Part shown: positions 8,000 through 17,094 of the stretch, one piece after another
Layout: each line of letters opens with the position of its first letter
How positions within the stretch are numbered: the first letter of the stretch is position 1
Assembly (NCBI RefSeq): GCF_030954495.1
Contig: NZ_JAVHUW010000072.1
Span: forward strand, 1-64,000
Length of the DNA stretch: 64,000 nt
Source of the DNA: Candidatus Desulfosporosinus nitrosoreducens
GTDB taxonomy: Bacteria; Bacillota; Desulfitobacteriia; Desulfitobacteriales; Desulfitobacteriaceae
Reading direction: 5' to 3'
Translations under genes and position numbers: made by a program
Notes under the pieces: model-generated
The model's input: only the letters and a program-made list of their open reading frames with translations
Told to the model about the DNA's origin: nothing
The model's database searches: none

Positions 8000-8926
8000 T
8001 TATTTGTTTGGATTATAGGGAATGCCATCTGCCGCTGGAGCAGTGCTTCGCCCGACTAACCCGGTCAGAGCCAGAATAGTCAGAGCATAGGGGAGCATCT
8101 GGATAATATTAGCGGAAATCCCTCCACCTTGCAGGATCATGCTCAAAGCCATAGCGAAGCCAAACAATAAAGCCGCTCCCAGAGACCCCAAGGGTGTCCA
8201 TTTGCCAAAAATCATGGCTGCCAGGGCAATATACCCCCGTCCGCCGCTCATATTCACCTCAAAACTATTCAAAAGGCCAAGAGACAGATAGACCCCGCCT
8301 AAACTGGAAAGCATCCCTCCGATAATCACTCCCAAATAGCGTAAGTTTCGCACATTTAACCCCGCCGTATCCGCGGCTTGGGGATTTTCCCCTACCGCTC
8401 TGAGCCGCAGGCCCAAATTCGTATGAAAGAGAAAATAATGAGAGATTAAGACTAAGACCAGCATTAGATACACGACCACATTTTGCGCTCCAAAGACAGG
8501 TCCAAGAATAGGAATCCGGTTTATTCCGGGCAAGGTTAGATTGGGGAGGGCAGGAGTATCACGGGGAGTACCGCCGTAGCCAAAAATCGTGTTTAACAGA
8601 AAGGCAGTTAAGCCGGCGGCAAAAATGTTAATCCCCATGCCAACGATAACTTGGTCGGCACCCAAATTCACGGTAACATAGGCAAAAAGCACAGAGATCA
8701 AAGCACCCATCATTAAAGCCCCCACCAACCCTATCCAGGCACTGTTGGTATAATGGGCAAACAGCACTCCAAAAAATGCTCCTATCAGCATGATGCCTTC
8801 CATGGCAATATTGACAACCCCACTGCGCTCTGAAAAGGTTCCTCCCAGCGCGGGAAGAGCTATTGGCGTGGCCATCGCTAACGTCGCCGCCCAGAGGTCA
8901 GGTCTCATTAATGCAGCCCAAAGCAT
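8000..8926 (-). CDS. ABC transporter permease, nucleoside type (NupQ-like)
   Basis: 308-aa integral membrane protein of the BPD_transp_2 family, with 8 or more hydrophobic segments. The motif GENPQAADTAGLNVRNLRY is the cytoplasmic coupling loop, and ERSGVVNIAMEGIMLIGAF near residue 35 is typical of this permease class. It pairs with the permease at 8929-9996, two bases upstream, to form the membrane channel of the BMP transporter, equivalent to B. subtilis NupQ. Confidence 0.9.
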   Translation of the reverse strand: MLWAALMRPDLWAATLAMATPIALPALGGTFSERSGVVNIAMEGIMLIGAFFGVLFAHYTNSAWIGLVGALMMGALISVLFAYVTVNLGADQVIVGMGINIFAAGLTAFLLNTIFGYGGTPRDTPALPNLTLPGINRIPILGPVFGAQNVVVYLMLVLVLISHYFLFHTNLGLRLRAVGENPQAADTAGLNVRNLRYLGVIIGGMLSSLGGVYLSLGLLNSFEVNMSGGRGYIALAAMIFGKWTPLGSLGAALLFGFAMALSMILQGGGISANIIQMLPYALTILALTGLVGRSTAPAADGIPYNPNK

Positions 8927-8928
8927 AG

Positions 8929-9996
8929 CTAAGCCTCCTTACCTGGCGCAAGTATTTGATCCTTACGCGAACGTTTTTGCACCATTTGCACAATATCTTT
9001 CGTGGCAACAAGAAAAATGATAATCCCGGAAATGACATCGGTTAAGTTGGCCGGCACTCCGGAAACTAATTGCATGGATTGTCCCCCGGAAGACAGGGCC
9101 GCGAAGAAAATCGAGGCCAGAATAACTCCAAAAGGATTATTGTTAGCCAAAAGGGCAACCACAATCGCCGTAAAGCCATAGCCCGAGGAGAAGCTGTCAT
9201 AGAGCCGGTGCTGTACGCCCAGCATCTGTACGGCACCGGCCAAACCGGCCAGCATCCCGCTGATAAATAAGGCTAAGATAAGATATACAGGAACATTGAT
9301 CCCGGCATATTTAGCAGCGCGGGGATTTGAGCCCACCGTCCGCAGACGATAGCCCAAGGTTGTTTTGTAGAGCATCCAGTAGACAACAACACAGGCAAGT
9401 AAGGCAATAAGGAGTCCCCAGGACAATTGGGTACGCTCAACAATGAGCCCTATGGTGGCTGAAGGTAAAATCACCGGAGACTGAGGCGTATAGCCTTGCT
9501 GCATCATGGGGCCGTTTTCCAGCATATAGTGGCTTAAAAAAATAGCAATATAGCTCATCATCATGGTCGTGATGACCTCATGAGCGCCGACGAAAGCCTT
9601 AGCAAGGCCGGGAATCACTCCGGCCCAAAGTCCGGCAGCCAACATAGCCATCAGAATTGAAAGCGAGATATGCACTATGAAGGGAAGCCCCTTGACAGAG
9701 TACCCTATCCAGACAGCCACCATACTGCCGATCCAGTATTGTCCCTCGGCGCCAATGTTAAACAAGCCGGACTTAAAGGCAACGGCAACCCCTAAGCCGG
9801 AAAGAATAAGGGGAATGGCGTTGGCTAAGGTATTGGAAAAATCCACCGTAGAACCAAAGGCACCGGAAAAAAGGGCTCCATAAGCCGTTATGGGGTTATG
9901 ACCAGTTATGAGCATAACTCCCGCGCCAATGATCACAGCAATAAGTATCGCCGCCAAAGGGGTAATCAGACCTTCTAATGTTTTGCGCATATTCAC
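8929..9996 (-). CDS. ABC transporter permease, nucleoside type (NupP-like)
   Basis: 355-aa integral membrane protein and first of the two permeases. FKSGLFNIGAEGQYWIGS (about 75-92) and GSNPRAAKYAGINVPVYL (about 228-245) are the paired motifs of BMP-family permeases. Its ATG overlaps the stop of the ATPase gene by 4 bp (9993-9996), so translation is probably coupled. B. subtilis NupNOPQ imports guanosine; specificity here is inferred from family resemblance. Confidence 0.9.
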   Translation of the reverse strand: MNMRKTLEGLITPLAAILIAVIIGAGVMLITGHNPITAYGALFSGAFGSTVDFSNTLANAIPLILSGLGVAVAFKSGLFNIGAEGQYWIGSMVAVWIGYSVKGLPFIVHISLSILMAMLAAGLWAGVIPGLAKAFVGAHEVITTMMMSYIAIFLSHYMLENGPMMQQGYTPQSPVILPSATIGLIVERTQLSWGLLIALLACVVVYWMLYKTTLGYRLRTVGSNPRAAKYAGINVPVYLILALFISGMLAGLAGAVQMLGVQHRLYDSFSSGYGFTAIVVALLANNNPFGVILASIFFAALSSGGQSMQLVSGVPANLTDVISGIIIFLVATKDIVQMVQKRSRKDQILAPGKEA

Positions 9997-11507
9997 CCCT
10001 CCTTTTCCAAATCCACACCTGTCATCAGCAGGCCCAGTTGTTCACGGGTTGCCTGCCCGCCCGGCAAAATCGCCATTAGGCGCCCATCATGAATAACCCC
10101 AATACGGTCTGACAAAGACATAATCTCATCTAATTCCAGAGAAACCAAAAGAATGCCCTTGCCGCTCGCCCGCAACTCTAAAAGTTTATTGTGTATAAAC
10201 TGAATTGCCCCCACATCCAGTCCTCGCGTTGGCTGTGCCGCTATTAACAATTCAGGATTGCGCGAAACTTCACGGGCCAAAATAACTTTTTGTTGATTTC
10301 CGCCGGAAAGATTTTTGGCCAAAGCGTGAATTCCCCGCGGCCGTACGTCAAAAGCCTCGGCTAATTGCGAGGAATGTTCGGCGATAGATCTTTTTTGCAA
10401 TTGACCCCATCTGGCATAAGGGGCTCTATAGAAGTCACGAAGTACAAAATTCTCCGTAAGCTCAAAATCCATCACCAGCCCATCCAACTGACGATCTTGA
10501 GGAATGTAGGCTATTCCTGCCCTAGTCCGCTGACCTACCGTTGAAGAAGTAATATCCTTGCCAAGAAACTGGATTCGTCCTCGTTTACAGGGCAGCAGGC
10601 CGGTGATCGCTTCGATTAATTCCGCTTGACCATTTCCGTCAATCCCCGCCAAACCAAAAATCTCACCGCGCTGAATTTGGAAATTAACTCCTTTAACTTT
10701 CTCATTCCGGCCGACCACAACGGAGACATCTTCGACGTTTAAAATAGACTCTCCCGGCTCTTGAGGCGGTTTGGAAACGTGGAGAACAACTTCCCGGCCT
10801 ACCATCAGATTAGCGAGTTCCTGGGCAGTACTTGTCTTGGTTTGAAGAGTGTTTACTGTTTTCCCGGCTCTCATAACGGTAACCTGATCGGAAACCCGCT
10901 TTACTTCATCAAGCTTATGACTAATAAAGATGATAGGGATTCCCTGGGAGCGAAGACGTTCCATCACTAAAATCAATTCTTCAACTTCTTGAGGGGTAAG
11001 CATAGCTGTTGGCTCATCTAAAATAAGCAGTTTCGCTTGGCGATAAAAGACTTTGAGAATTTCCACACGTTGTTGAAGTCCAACCGAAAGATCCCCAACC
11101 TTGGCACTGGGATCAATATCCAGGTGATATTGTTTAGCAAGTTGGCGTACCATCTCAATGTTTTCGCGCCGGCGATAATGAATTTTGCCAGGTTCTCCGC
11201 CCAGGACGACGTTTTCAGCTACCGTCAAAGCAGGGATCAGCATAAAATGCTGATGAACCATGCCAATACCCGCTTGTATGGCTTGACGAGGGCTTGTGAA
11301 GTTGAGCTCTTGATCATAAAGCTTTATGCTGCCCGAATCCGGTTTGTAAAGTCCGTAAATAATTTTCATCAGCGTGGATTTTCCCGCCCCGTTTTCCCCT
11401 AAAATAGCATGGATCTCTCCCTCACGGACAGTAAAATTCACGTGATCATTAGCGACTACCCCCGGAAATGTTTTGGTTATATCTCTAACTTCCAAACAAG
11501 TACGCAT
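9993..11507 (-). CDS. ABC transporter ATP-binding protein, duplicated NBD (NupO-like)
   Basis: 504 aa with two ATPase halves. The first has Walker A GENGAGKST (37-45), signature LSVGLQQRVEIL and Walker B LLILDEPTAM. The second has a degenerate Walker A (GIDGNGQAEL) but an intact LSGGNQQKVILAREV signature, as is usual for sugar/nucleoside importers of this class. It powers uptake by the adjacent permeases. An attenuator-like hairpin separates it from the lipoprotein gene upstream. Confidence 0.93.
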   Translation of the reverse strand: MRTCLEVRDITKTFPGVVANDHVNFTVREGEIHAILGENGAGKSTLMKIIYGLYKPDSGSIKLYDQELNFTSPRQAIQAGIGMVHQHFMLIPALTVAENVVLGGEPGKIHYRRRENIEMVRQLAKQYHLDIDPSAKVGDLSVGLQQRVEILKVFYRQAKLLILDEPTAMLTPQEVEELILVMERLRSQGIPIIFISHKLDEVKRVSDQVTVMRAGKTVNTLQTKTSTAQELANLMVGREVVLHVSKPPQEPGESILNVEDVSVVVGRNEKVKGVNFQIQRGEIFGLAGIDGNGQAELIEAITGLLPCKRGRIQFLGKDITSSTVGQRTRAGIAYIPQDRQLDGLVMDFELTENFVLRDFYRAPYARWGQLQKRSIAEHSSQLAEAFDVRPRGIHALAKNLSGGNQQKVILAREVSRNPELLIAAQPTRGLDVGAIQFIHNKLLELRASGKGILLVSLELDEIMSLSDRIGVIHDGRLMAILPGGQATREQLGLLMTGVDLEKEG

Positions 11508-11522
11508 AATCCCCTCCAGATA

Positions 11523-11570
11523 AAAAACCAGGCTGGCGGCAGGCCGCAGGCGCGGGCGGCAACCTGGTTT
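11523..11570 (-). terminator. Attenuator-like hairpin between bmpA and the ATPase gene
   Basis: On the minus strand AAACCAGG...CCTGGTTT encloses a GC-rich core and runs into TTTTTTATC. It lies inside the operon just before the ATPase gene. Partial termination would give more binding protein than membrane components. Confidence 0.6.
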
Positions 11571-11694
11571 GCACTTATGCTTCAGAAAGTCTGTAACAAA
11601 GTTATACTTTCCGAGCGCTATTAGAAAGGGATTGCCTCATTAAGCTCATGAAGCAATCCACTCGTCGTAACACTCTCAAGAAACAGAATCTTGT

Positions 11695-12735
11695 TTAGAA
11701 ACCGGCCGGCATCTTGTTCGTTACGGTTATTTTGCCAGCTTTTATTTGCGTTGCAACATCATTCACTTTGTCAACGACATCTTTAGGAACGACCTTGATC
11801 GGCGAGGCAAAACCGACACCGTTATTACTTAAATCAAAGAGCACATCTCCACTCTTGAAGCTGCCATCCATGGCGTTTTTAATAATATCATAAGTAGCGA
11901 CATCCATACCTTTAAGAGCACTGGTAATCACGGTGTCCGGAGCCATGTAATTTTGATCGGCATCTACACCAATAGCGTAGATATTCTTTTCTTTGGCCGC
12001 ATCGATAACTCCCGTACCGGTTCCACCCGCTACGGGGAAAACGATATCGGCGCCGCCGGCGATTTGCGAAAGGGCCGTTTGTTTGCCCAAGGCAGGATCA
12101 TCAAACTTGTTAGTGTAATTTAAATTAACATGTATGTCAGGGTTCACGCTTTTTGCACCTTGGATAAATCCGGCAATGTAATCGTCAACAGGAGGAATCT
12201 TCATACCTCCAACCAATCCGACTGTGTTTTTGCCGAGAGCGTTGGGAATTCCGGGTTCTTTTTCCATTAGCCCTGCCAGCACACCTACCAGATAACCGCA
12301 TTGTTCCGTTTTAAACATAGCTGAGGCCACATTAGGCCGATCGGTAACCGAGGAGTCAATAATCATAAATTTAGTATCCGGATAATCTTTAGAAACTTTT
12401 TCAACGGCATCTTGCATCAGGAAGCCGACAGCTATGACCAAATTATACTTATCTTGAGCAAAACGTGTTAAATTCGTTTCATAATCCGTCATTTGTTTGG
12501 ATTCTACGACACCTTTAGTCACGCCCAGCTCGGACACAGCCTTTTCCAGCCCCTTGTTGGCCAGATAGTTGAAGCTGTGATCATTAAGTCCTCCCACATC
12601 CGTCACTAAGCCAACTTTGAATTCCTTTTTCGCGGACTCGGCTGGTTTCGGCGTTGTCGTGTTAGCGCAGCCAACAAGGGCAACCGCCAGCGTAAGTACA
12701 ACAACCAGACTACTTAGGAACCTTGATTTTTTCAT
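11695..12735 (-). CDS. BMP family nucleoside-binding lipoprotein
   Basis: 346 aa. A lipoprotein signal (MKKSRFLSSLVVVLTLAVA) ends in lipobox LVGC with Cys23 as lipidation site. The mature part has BMP-family signatures: VGLVTDVGGLNDHSFN, a central ...GLVGGMKIPPVDDYIAGF and IYAIGVDADQNYMAPD. Members such as PnrA/NupN bind purine nucleosides. It is the first gene of the transporter operon, behind a clear promoter and a leader of about 90 nt in which I recognise no riboswitch. Confidence 0.92.
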   Translation of the reverse strand: MKKSRFLSSLVVVLTLAVALVGCANTTTPKPAESAKKEFKVGLVTDVGGLNDHSFNYLANKGLEKAVSELGVTKGVVESKQMTDYETNLTRFAQDKYNLVIAVGFLMQDAVEKVSKDYPDTKFMIIDSSVTDRPNVASAMFKTEQCGYLVGVLAGLMEKEPGIPNALGKNTVGLVGGMKIPPVDDYIAGFIQGAKSVNPDIHVNLNYTNKFDDPALGKQTALSQIAGGADIVFPVAGGTGTGVIDAAKEKNIYAIGVDADQNYMAPDTVITSALKGMDVATYDIIKNAMDGSFKSGDVLFDLSNNGVGFASPIKVVPKDVVDKVNDVATQIKAGKITVTNKMPAGF

Positions 12736-12833
12736 TCTTCATTTCCCCTCCATCTCATTACCTGGTGACACTCCGGCTCTGCAAGGTTCTGCTCTCTTTT
12801 CAGTTGTAGGACCTCGAACAGCTTACGCTCCTA

Positions 12834-12862
12834 AGTTTAGCAAGTATTCAGAAATGGGTCAA
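12834..12862 (-). promoter_or_regulatory. Promoter of the nucleoside transporter operon
   Basis: TTGACC (12862-12857), 17-bp spacer ending TGC, TAAACT (12839-12834). This is an extended -10 promoter 99 nt upstream of the lipoprotein ATG. Confidence 0.7.
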
Positions 12863-12905
12863 GAATTTATTTTTTATGTCAATAACCTTGACAGCCTGCC
12901 ATTCC

Positions 12906-13376
12906 CTACCATTGGGAATAGGGGTTTCTGCCCAGACTGAGATTAAAAAATCGCGAATCCGAGGTAATTTCCCGTTCAGAATCAACCCAATCGGGGAAAG
13001 TCAGAGGATACCCTATCTCCGGTATTTCAACATCTACGGTTATTAAGCCTGAATTTTTCTTTTGATACTTATCAATTTCCCAGATTAACCCTCCGTAAGG
13101 GATGCGGTACCTCACTTTTTCAACCGGGGGCACGAGGGATAACCGTTCTAAAGCCGCTCGTTCCTCCGGGGTTGATTGATGATTTACCGTTTCAATTTCC
13201 ATGCGGCTTCCATCACTGCGTATTTCCTTAACCGTTATCTTAATAGAATCTCCGAGAAGGCGATAGCGCACCGCTGGTTTTTCGGATAAATACCCCTGAA
13301 TTATGTATTCCCCTCCCCGGAGCTCAGGCAAATCCTTTTGCCTAACCAGAAACTTGCGTTCAATTTCCAAGCCCAA
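12906..13376 (-). CDS. CYTH domain protein (triphosphate tunnel metalloenzyme)
   Basis: 156 aa. The N-terminal EIERKFLV is the ExExK signature of CYTH/TTM enzymes, and alternating charged strands (RYRLLGDSIKITVKEIR, RMEIETVNH, VEKVRYRIPY, WEIDKY, LITVDVEIP) build the tunnel. Members hydrolyse triphosphates (tripolyphosphate, thiamine triphosphate, nucleotides) with divalent metal; the substrate here is unknown. Start is TTG 13376 with GGGGG 8 nt upstream. It ends about 40 nt before the transporter promoter. Confidence 0.85.
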   Translation of the reverse strand: MGLEIERKFLVRQKDLPELRGGEYIIQGYLSEKPAVRYRLLGDSIKITVKEIRSDGSRMEIETVNHQSTPEERAALERLSLVPPVEKVRYRIPYGGLIWEIDKYQKKNSGLITVDVEIPEIGYPLTFPDWVDSEREITSDSRFFNLSLGRNPYSQW

Positions 13377-13743
13377 GACATCATCCCCCTATGTTCCAGT
13401 AAAAAGAACTTAAGAATAGTGAAGCAGGCAGCGTACGTTCCACTGCCTGCTTCTTCACCTTGTCCACTGATCCCCTAGAAGGTTCCCCAACCTTCTAGTT
13501 TAATTTTACTAAATTCTTAGCACCGGCGCAAGTATCTTATGATAATCAGCAAGATTTTTTAGTCAAGTTTTAAAGCATGACTTGCTGGTATTAAATATCT
13601 GTATTATCATAGGAAATAATCAATTTTTAAAACCGTAAAAAAATCTTAATTCCAATACCTCTGAAACATTCCCTTGAGGTTCTGTGTCGCCCCAAGCTGA
13701 AGGCGGGACAGATCATTTTATTATAAAGGCAGGAGACAAGTTC
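13377..13743. other. Divergent intergenic region with two strong hairpins
   Basis: 367 bp between the minus-strand CYTH gene and plus-strand pheA. It contains a perfect 11-bp hairpin (13421-13431 with 13443-13453, GAAGCAGGCAG) and a perfect 10-bp hairpin (13475-13484 with 13489-13498, CTAGAAGGTT) followed on plus by TTTAATTTT. Neither terminates a gene seen here. The remainder (13500-13740) is AT-rich and should hold the pheA promoter, which I could not assign. I see no T-box motif. Confidence 0.7.
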
Positions 13744-14607
13744 ATGACAACGATGGGATATTTAGGCCCCAAAGGAAGTTTTTCTGAAGAGGCAATCCAT
13801 CTCTTTTTAGCTAGCCACCCCGAATTTAATCTTTCCCCGCCGGAGTTAATTCCTTTCCCCACACTCTCTCGTTTGCTTATCGCTTGTGAGGAAAAAGAAA
13901 CAGACTGGGCATTCGTCCCTTTAGAAAATTCAGCGGAAGGACAAGTTGGCGTAACCATGGACCTGCTTGGACAAACCGAGCATCTTCTTATCAGCTCTGA
14001 GTTTATCCAGCCGATTGATCAATGCCTTTTGACCCACGAACCCATGCCCTTAGAACAGATCGAGCGGGTTTATTCGCATGAACAGGCCATTGGACAATGT
14101 CGGGATTTTCTGGAGAAATACCTGCCGCACGTTGAACAAATCCCTTGCTTAAGTACAGCGGACGCGGCCTTAAAAATCTCTTCCATTCGTGAAAACTGGG
14201 CCGCTATCGGACCTCGGCGAGCCGCCGGCCTCTATAACCTTCATCTCCTCAAAGAAGGCATTCAGGATGTAGTCCTTAACCCTACCAGATTTATTCTTGT
14301 CGGTCATCGCCTGGCCGATATGTCCGACGGAGAAGATAAAACTTCGCTGCTCATCGTTGCCAAAAACACGCCCGGATCTCTCTATTCAATACTGGGTGAA
14401 TTTTCCAAACGCCACATAAACCTCAGCCGGATTGAATCTCGTCCTTCGAAGCGAAAGCTGGGGGAATATGTCTTCTTTGTTGATGTAGATGGTTACGTTT
14501 TCGCTCCTCCCATCCAGGAGGTTCTCTGGGCACTCCAACAGGAAAACATCAATGTCAAACTCTTAGGTTCGTATCCCAAAGCTTTTCCCGCTGAAAGCAT
14601 ATTTTAG
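13744..14607 (+). CDS. pheA: Prephenate dehydratase
   Basis: A 287-aa monofunctional enzyme converting prephenate to phenylpyruvate in phenylalanine synthesis. The catalytic domain opens with GYLGPKGSFSEEA, includes VPLENSAEGQV and ends with the NPTRFILVG motif that holds the catalytic Thr-Arg-Phe. A C-terminal ACT domain (about 205-280) has the ESRPSK phenylalanine-binding motif, so feedback inhibition is expected. I chose ATG 13744, with GGAG 9 nt upstream; the frame is open from GTG 13684 but that extension has no family similarity. Transcribed alone and followed by a terminator. Confidence 0.95.
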   Translation: MTTMGYLGPKGSFSEEAIHLFLASHPEFNLSPPELIPFPTLSRLLIACEEKETDWAFVPLENSAEGQVGVTMDLLGQTEHLLISSEFIQPIDQCLLTHEPMPLEQIERVYSHEQAIGQCRDFLEKYLPHVEQIPCLSTADAALKISSIRENWAAIGPRRAAGLYNLHLLKEGIQDVVLNPTRFILVGHRLADMSDGEDKTSLLIVAKNTPGSLYSILGEFSKRHINLSRIESRPSKRKLGEYVFFVDVDGYVFAPPIQEVLWALQQENINVKLLGSYPKAFPAESIF

Positions 14608-14625
14608 AGAGATTTTAATGCCAAA

Positions 14626-14665
14626 AGCCTTCCTGCCCATAATTTTGGAGTAGGAAGGCTCCTTT
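14626..14665 (+). terminator. pheA terminator
   Basis: AGCCTTCCT pairs with AGGAAGGCT (14652-14660) and is followed by CCTTTAGTTT. Confidence 0.7.
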
Positions 14666-14675
14666 AGTTTAAAGA

Positions 14676-15317
14676 CTACACCAGCACAATCTCAATGCGC
14701 TCTCTGTTTTTTCCGATATTCTCTCTCTTTAATTTAATCTCCCCAACCTCGCCCGTAGTCCTAAGATGGGTTCCCCCGCAAGAAACCTTGCCCAAATCTT
14801 TGACTTCCCAAAATCGTCTTTCTGATTCTTTGTCACTGAATTCACTCGTGATCTTCAAATCCAAGGCAATAAGACGATTGGCTTCCTCCAGCAGGCGCGG
14901 AAAAATCCCGGAAATATTCCCCTGCCAGACGAAATCGATTCGGGCTTTGGCGTCTGTAATATTAGCTCCAATCTTTTCCGGCTTATCGAAAAGCTGATTC
15001 ACAAGTTCCAGTATAATTTCCGCGGCAAAATGAAGTCTCATAATCCTATAGCGGATCTTCCAATCAATTTCTATCCTTACTTCATCATCAACGTTTAGAT
15101 CAAGGGGACCTGCTAGAGAATAATAAATTTCCTTTCCTACTTTTTGAGCCGCCAATATCTTATGTCCATTGATCGTACCTTGATCTGAAGCCTGCCCGCC
15201 GGAAAAAGCATAAGCAATCGTCTTATCAAGCGTAATTATATTGCCGGAAATACTTGTAACATTTGCTGCTAATTGCGTTTGATAGGGATCTGCCCAAAAA
15301 ACTTTTTCGACGCTCAT
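14676..15317 (-). CDS. AlaX-like alanyl-tRNA editing protein
   Basis: 213 aa, related to the editing domain of alanyl-tRNA synthetase, which removes misacylated Ser or Gly from tRNA-Ala. SCGGTHLRTTGEVG (about 180) keeps the zinc-binding CxxxH half. The other half, normally HxxxH, reads LHFAAEIILEL, with Glu in place of the second His. GGQASDQGTI near residue 38 is also typical. The second of two adjacent ATGs (15317) has the better distance to GAGGTGG; the first is 15320. Substrate specificity could differ because of the altered metal site. Confidence 0.85.
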   Translation of the reverse strand: MSVEKVFWADPYQTQLAANVTSISGNIITLDKTIAYAFSGGQASDQGTINGHKILAAQKVGKEIYYSLAGPLDLNVDDEVRIEIDWKIRYRIMRLHFAAEIILELVNQLFDKPEKIGANITDAKARIDFVWQGNISGIFPRLLEEANRLIALDLKITSEFSDKESERRFWEVKDLGKVSCGGTHLRTTGEVGEIKLKRENIGKNRERIEIVLV

Positions 15318-15412
15318 CATTCCACCTCAACTTTAAGCAAGAGTATAAAAACGATGCCGCCAACTACGGCGACATCATGGTCCTAAATTGTTTTTCCCAA
15401 AGATCATAATGT

Positions 15413-16885
15413 TTAAGCGAATAATTTCAGTAAAGCTTCCTCAATTCCAGCCGCTGAATACAACTCTACTCTTCTGGCTTTCTTTTTGTCCAAGGATTGC
15501 AGTCCCGAAGGGATTGGCCAACCTGTTAGGCGACTTAAATCCTCCAAGGCTTGCCATTCGTCTCTGGGCTTCTCCGGAATACCCTCCAGGCCAATTAAAA
15601 CACTCGGAGCAAATTTAAAGGGGCTGGCAGTAGAAGCAATTATCGTAAACCTTTGATCCCGGCTTTCGGCATAATAGTCCTCATAGACTTTCACCCCCAC
15701 CGCCGTGTGGGGATCAAAAACATAGCGGTACATTTTAAAGCTACGTGCAATCGTTGCCAAAGTCTCCTCTTCATCAGCCCATCCCGCATAGACCACGTCC
15801 TGACAGTTTTGGAGAGTCAGGGGATCAACTTTAAAGCTTCCTTGATTTTTCGGATTATACCACTCTTTTATGGAGTCGGCGTTTCGTCCGCTCATTTCAT
15901 ACAAGAAGCGCTCAAAATTACTGGAAACAAGAATATCCATCGAAGGAGAAATCGTCTGAAAAAAGTCACGTTGGCTCTGATATTCTCCTGTGGCAAAGAA
16001 ATTGGCCAAAACATTGTTTTTATTGGAAGCACAGACTATCTTAGCAATGGGTAAACCCATTCGTTTGGCATAATAGGCCGCTAGTAAATTCCCAAAATTC
16101 CCGGTGGGAACAACCACATTAACGGCGGCACCCGGATTGACCTTTCCCTGTTCCACAGCTTGTAAATAGGCCCAAAAATAATAAACAATTTGCGGCAAAA
16201 GCCGCCCCCAGTTAATAGAATTCGCCGAAGAAAAGACCAGCCTCTTTTCCCACAAGCGAGCTTTTAAGGATTCCGAAGCGAACATTTTCTTAACAGCTGC
16301 CTGACATTGATCAAAGTTGCCTTTTACCGCCATGACATGGGTATTAGCCCCTTCCGTCGTTGTCATCTGGCGCTCTTGTACATGACTGACGCCGCCGTCG
16401 GGATAAAAGACGACGATATGCATACCTTCCCTGTTTTTGAATCCCTCCAAAGCCGCTTTTCCCGTATCCCCGGAGGTTGCCACTAAGATCAGAACTTCCG
16501 CGTCAAGATCAATTTGCTTTAGGCTGACTTTCAATAAGTCGGGCAATACTTGTAAGGCCATGTCCTTAAAAGCGGAAGTCGGACCATGCCAAAGTTCAAG
16601 CACCCCAAAATTGCCGACAGAAACTAAAGGTGCCGGATTGGGGCCATCAAACGTTTTTTCGGAATAAATACTTATGATTTCATCAAGCGTGGACTCGGAA
16701 AAATCCGTCAAATAGGGCATCATTACGCGTTTGGCTACCTCACGATAGGCTAATCCTCGCAGTTCCTGCCAATCCAAGGTGGGAAACGTTGCAGGAACAA
16801 AAAGTCCTCCGCTTGGCACCATGCCTAAGGCTATCGCTTGAGAAGCGCTCTGACCAGATAAATTACCGCGTGTGCTTTCGTACAT
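15413..16885 (-). CDS. thrC: Threonine synthase
   Basis: A 490-aa PLP enzyme making threonine from O-phosphohomoserine. The cofactor lysine lies in PTSAFKDMALQ (about residue 111). ATSGDTGKAALEGF and the phosphate-binding VVPTGNFGNLLAAYYAKRMG segment are both present. Length and N-terminal MYESTRG match the long bacterial form. GGAGGGG precedes the ATG. Its neighbours are unrelated, so it is probably a single-gene unit. It diverges from the uridine-kinase-like gene. Confidence 0.95.
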   Translation of the reverse strand: MYESTRGNLSGQSASQAIALGMVPSGGLFVPATFPTLDWQELRGLAYREVAKRVMMPYLTDFSESTLDEIISIYSEKTFDGPNPAPLVSVGNFGVLELWHGPTSAFKDMALQVLPDLLKVSLKQIDLDAEVLILVATSGDTGKAALEGFKNREGMHIVVFYPDGGVSHVQERQMTTTEGANTHVMAVKGNFDQCQAAVKKMFASESLKARLWEKRLVFSSANSINWGRLLPQIVYYFWAYLQAVEQGKVNPGAAVNVVVPTGNFGNLLAAYYAKRMGLPIAKIVCASNKNNVLANFFATGEYQSQRDFFQTISPSMDILVSSNFERFLYEMSGRNADSIKEWYNPKNQGSFKVDPLTLQNCQDVVYAGWADEEETLATIARSFKMYRYVFDPHTAVGVKVYEDYYAESRDQRFTIIASTASPFKFAPSVLIGLEGIPEKPRDEWQALEDLSRLTGWPIPSGLQSLDKKKARRVELYSAAGIEEALLKLFA

Positions 16886-16972
16886 CTCATTCCCCTCCTT
16901 GACCTTAATTTTTTTATTTATTTACAATCTATTCGCAGTATATTCGCTGTAAGCGAGTAAATTCCTTCTTAA

Positions 16973-17001
16973 TTGACAACCCTATTCCCGTGATTTATAA
17001 A
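16973..17001 (+). promoter_or_regulatory. Promoter of the uridine-kinase-like gene
   Basis: TTGACA (16973-16978), 17-bp spacer, TATAAA (16996-17001), about 90 nt before ATG 17095. Confidence 0.75.
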
Positions 17002-17094
17002 TTCAGAGCAATTTCCTCATTTTGGCGAAGGAAAGTTGTGCTATCGTGTTGAATATCATAATTACAATCTATCTCATGGAAAGGCGGTGCCTAG

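Noticed and set aside
12736..12833. Purine riboswitch in the nucleoside transporter leader
   Set aside because: The conserved loop and junction bases of purine riboswitches are absent.
13377..13743. T-box leader for pheA
   Set aside because: The AGGGUGGNACCGCG motif is not present and the terminator-like stem is too far upstream of pheA.
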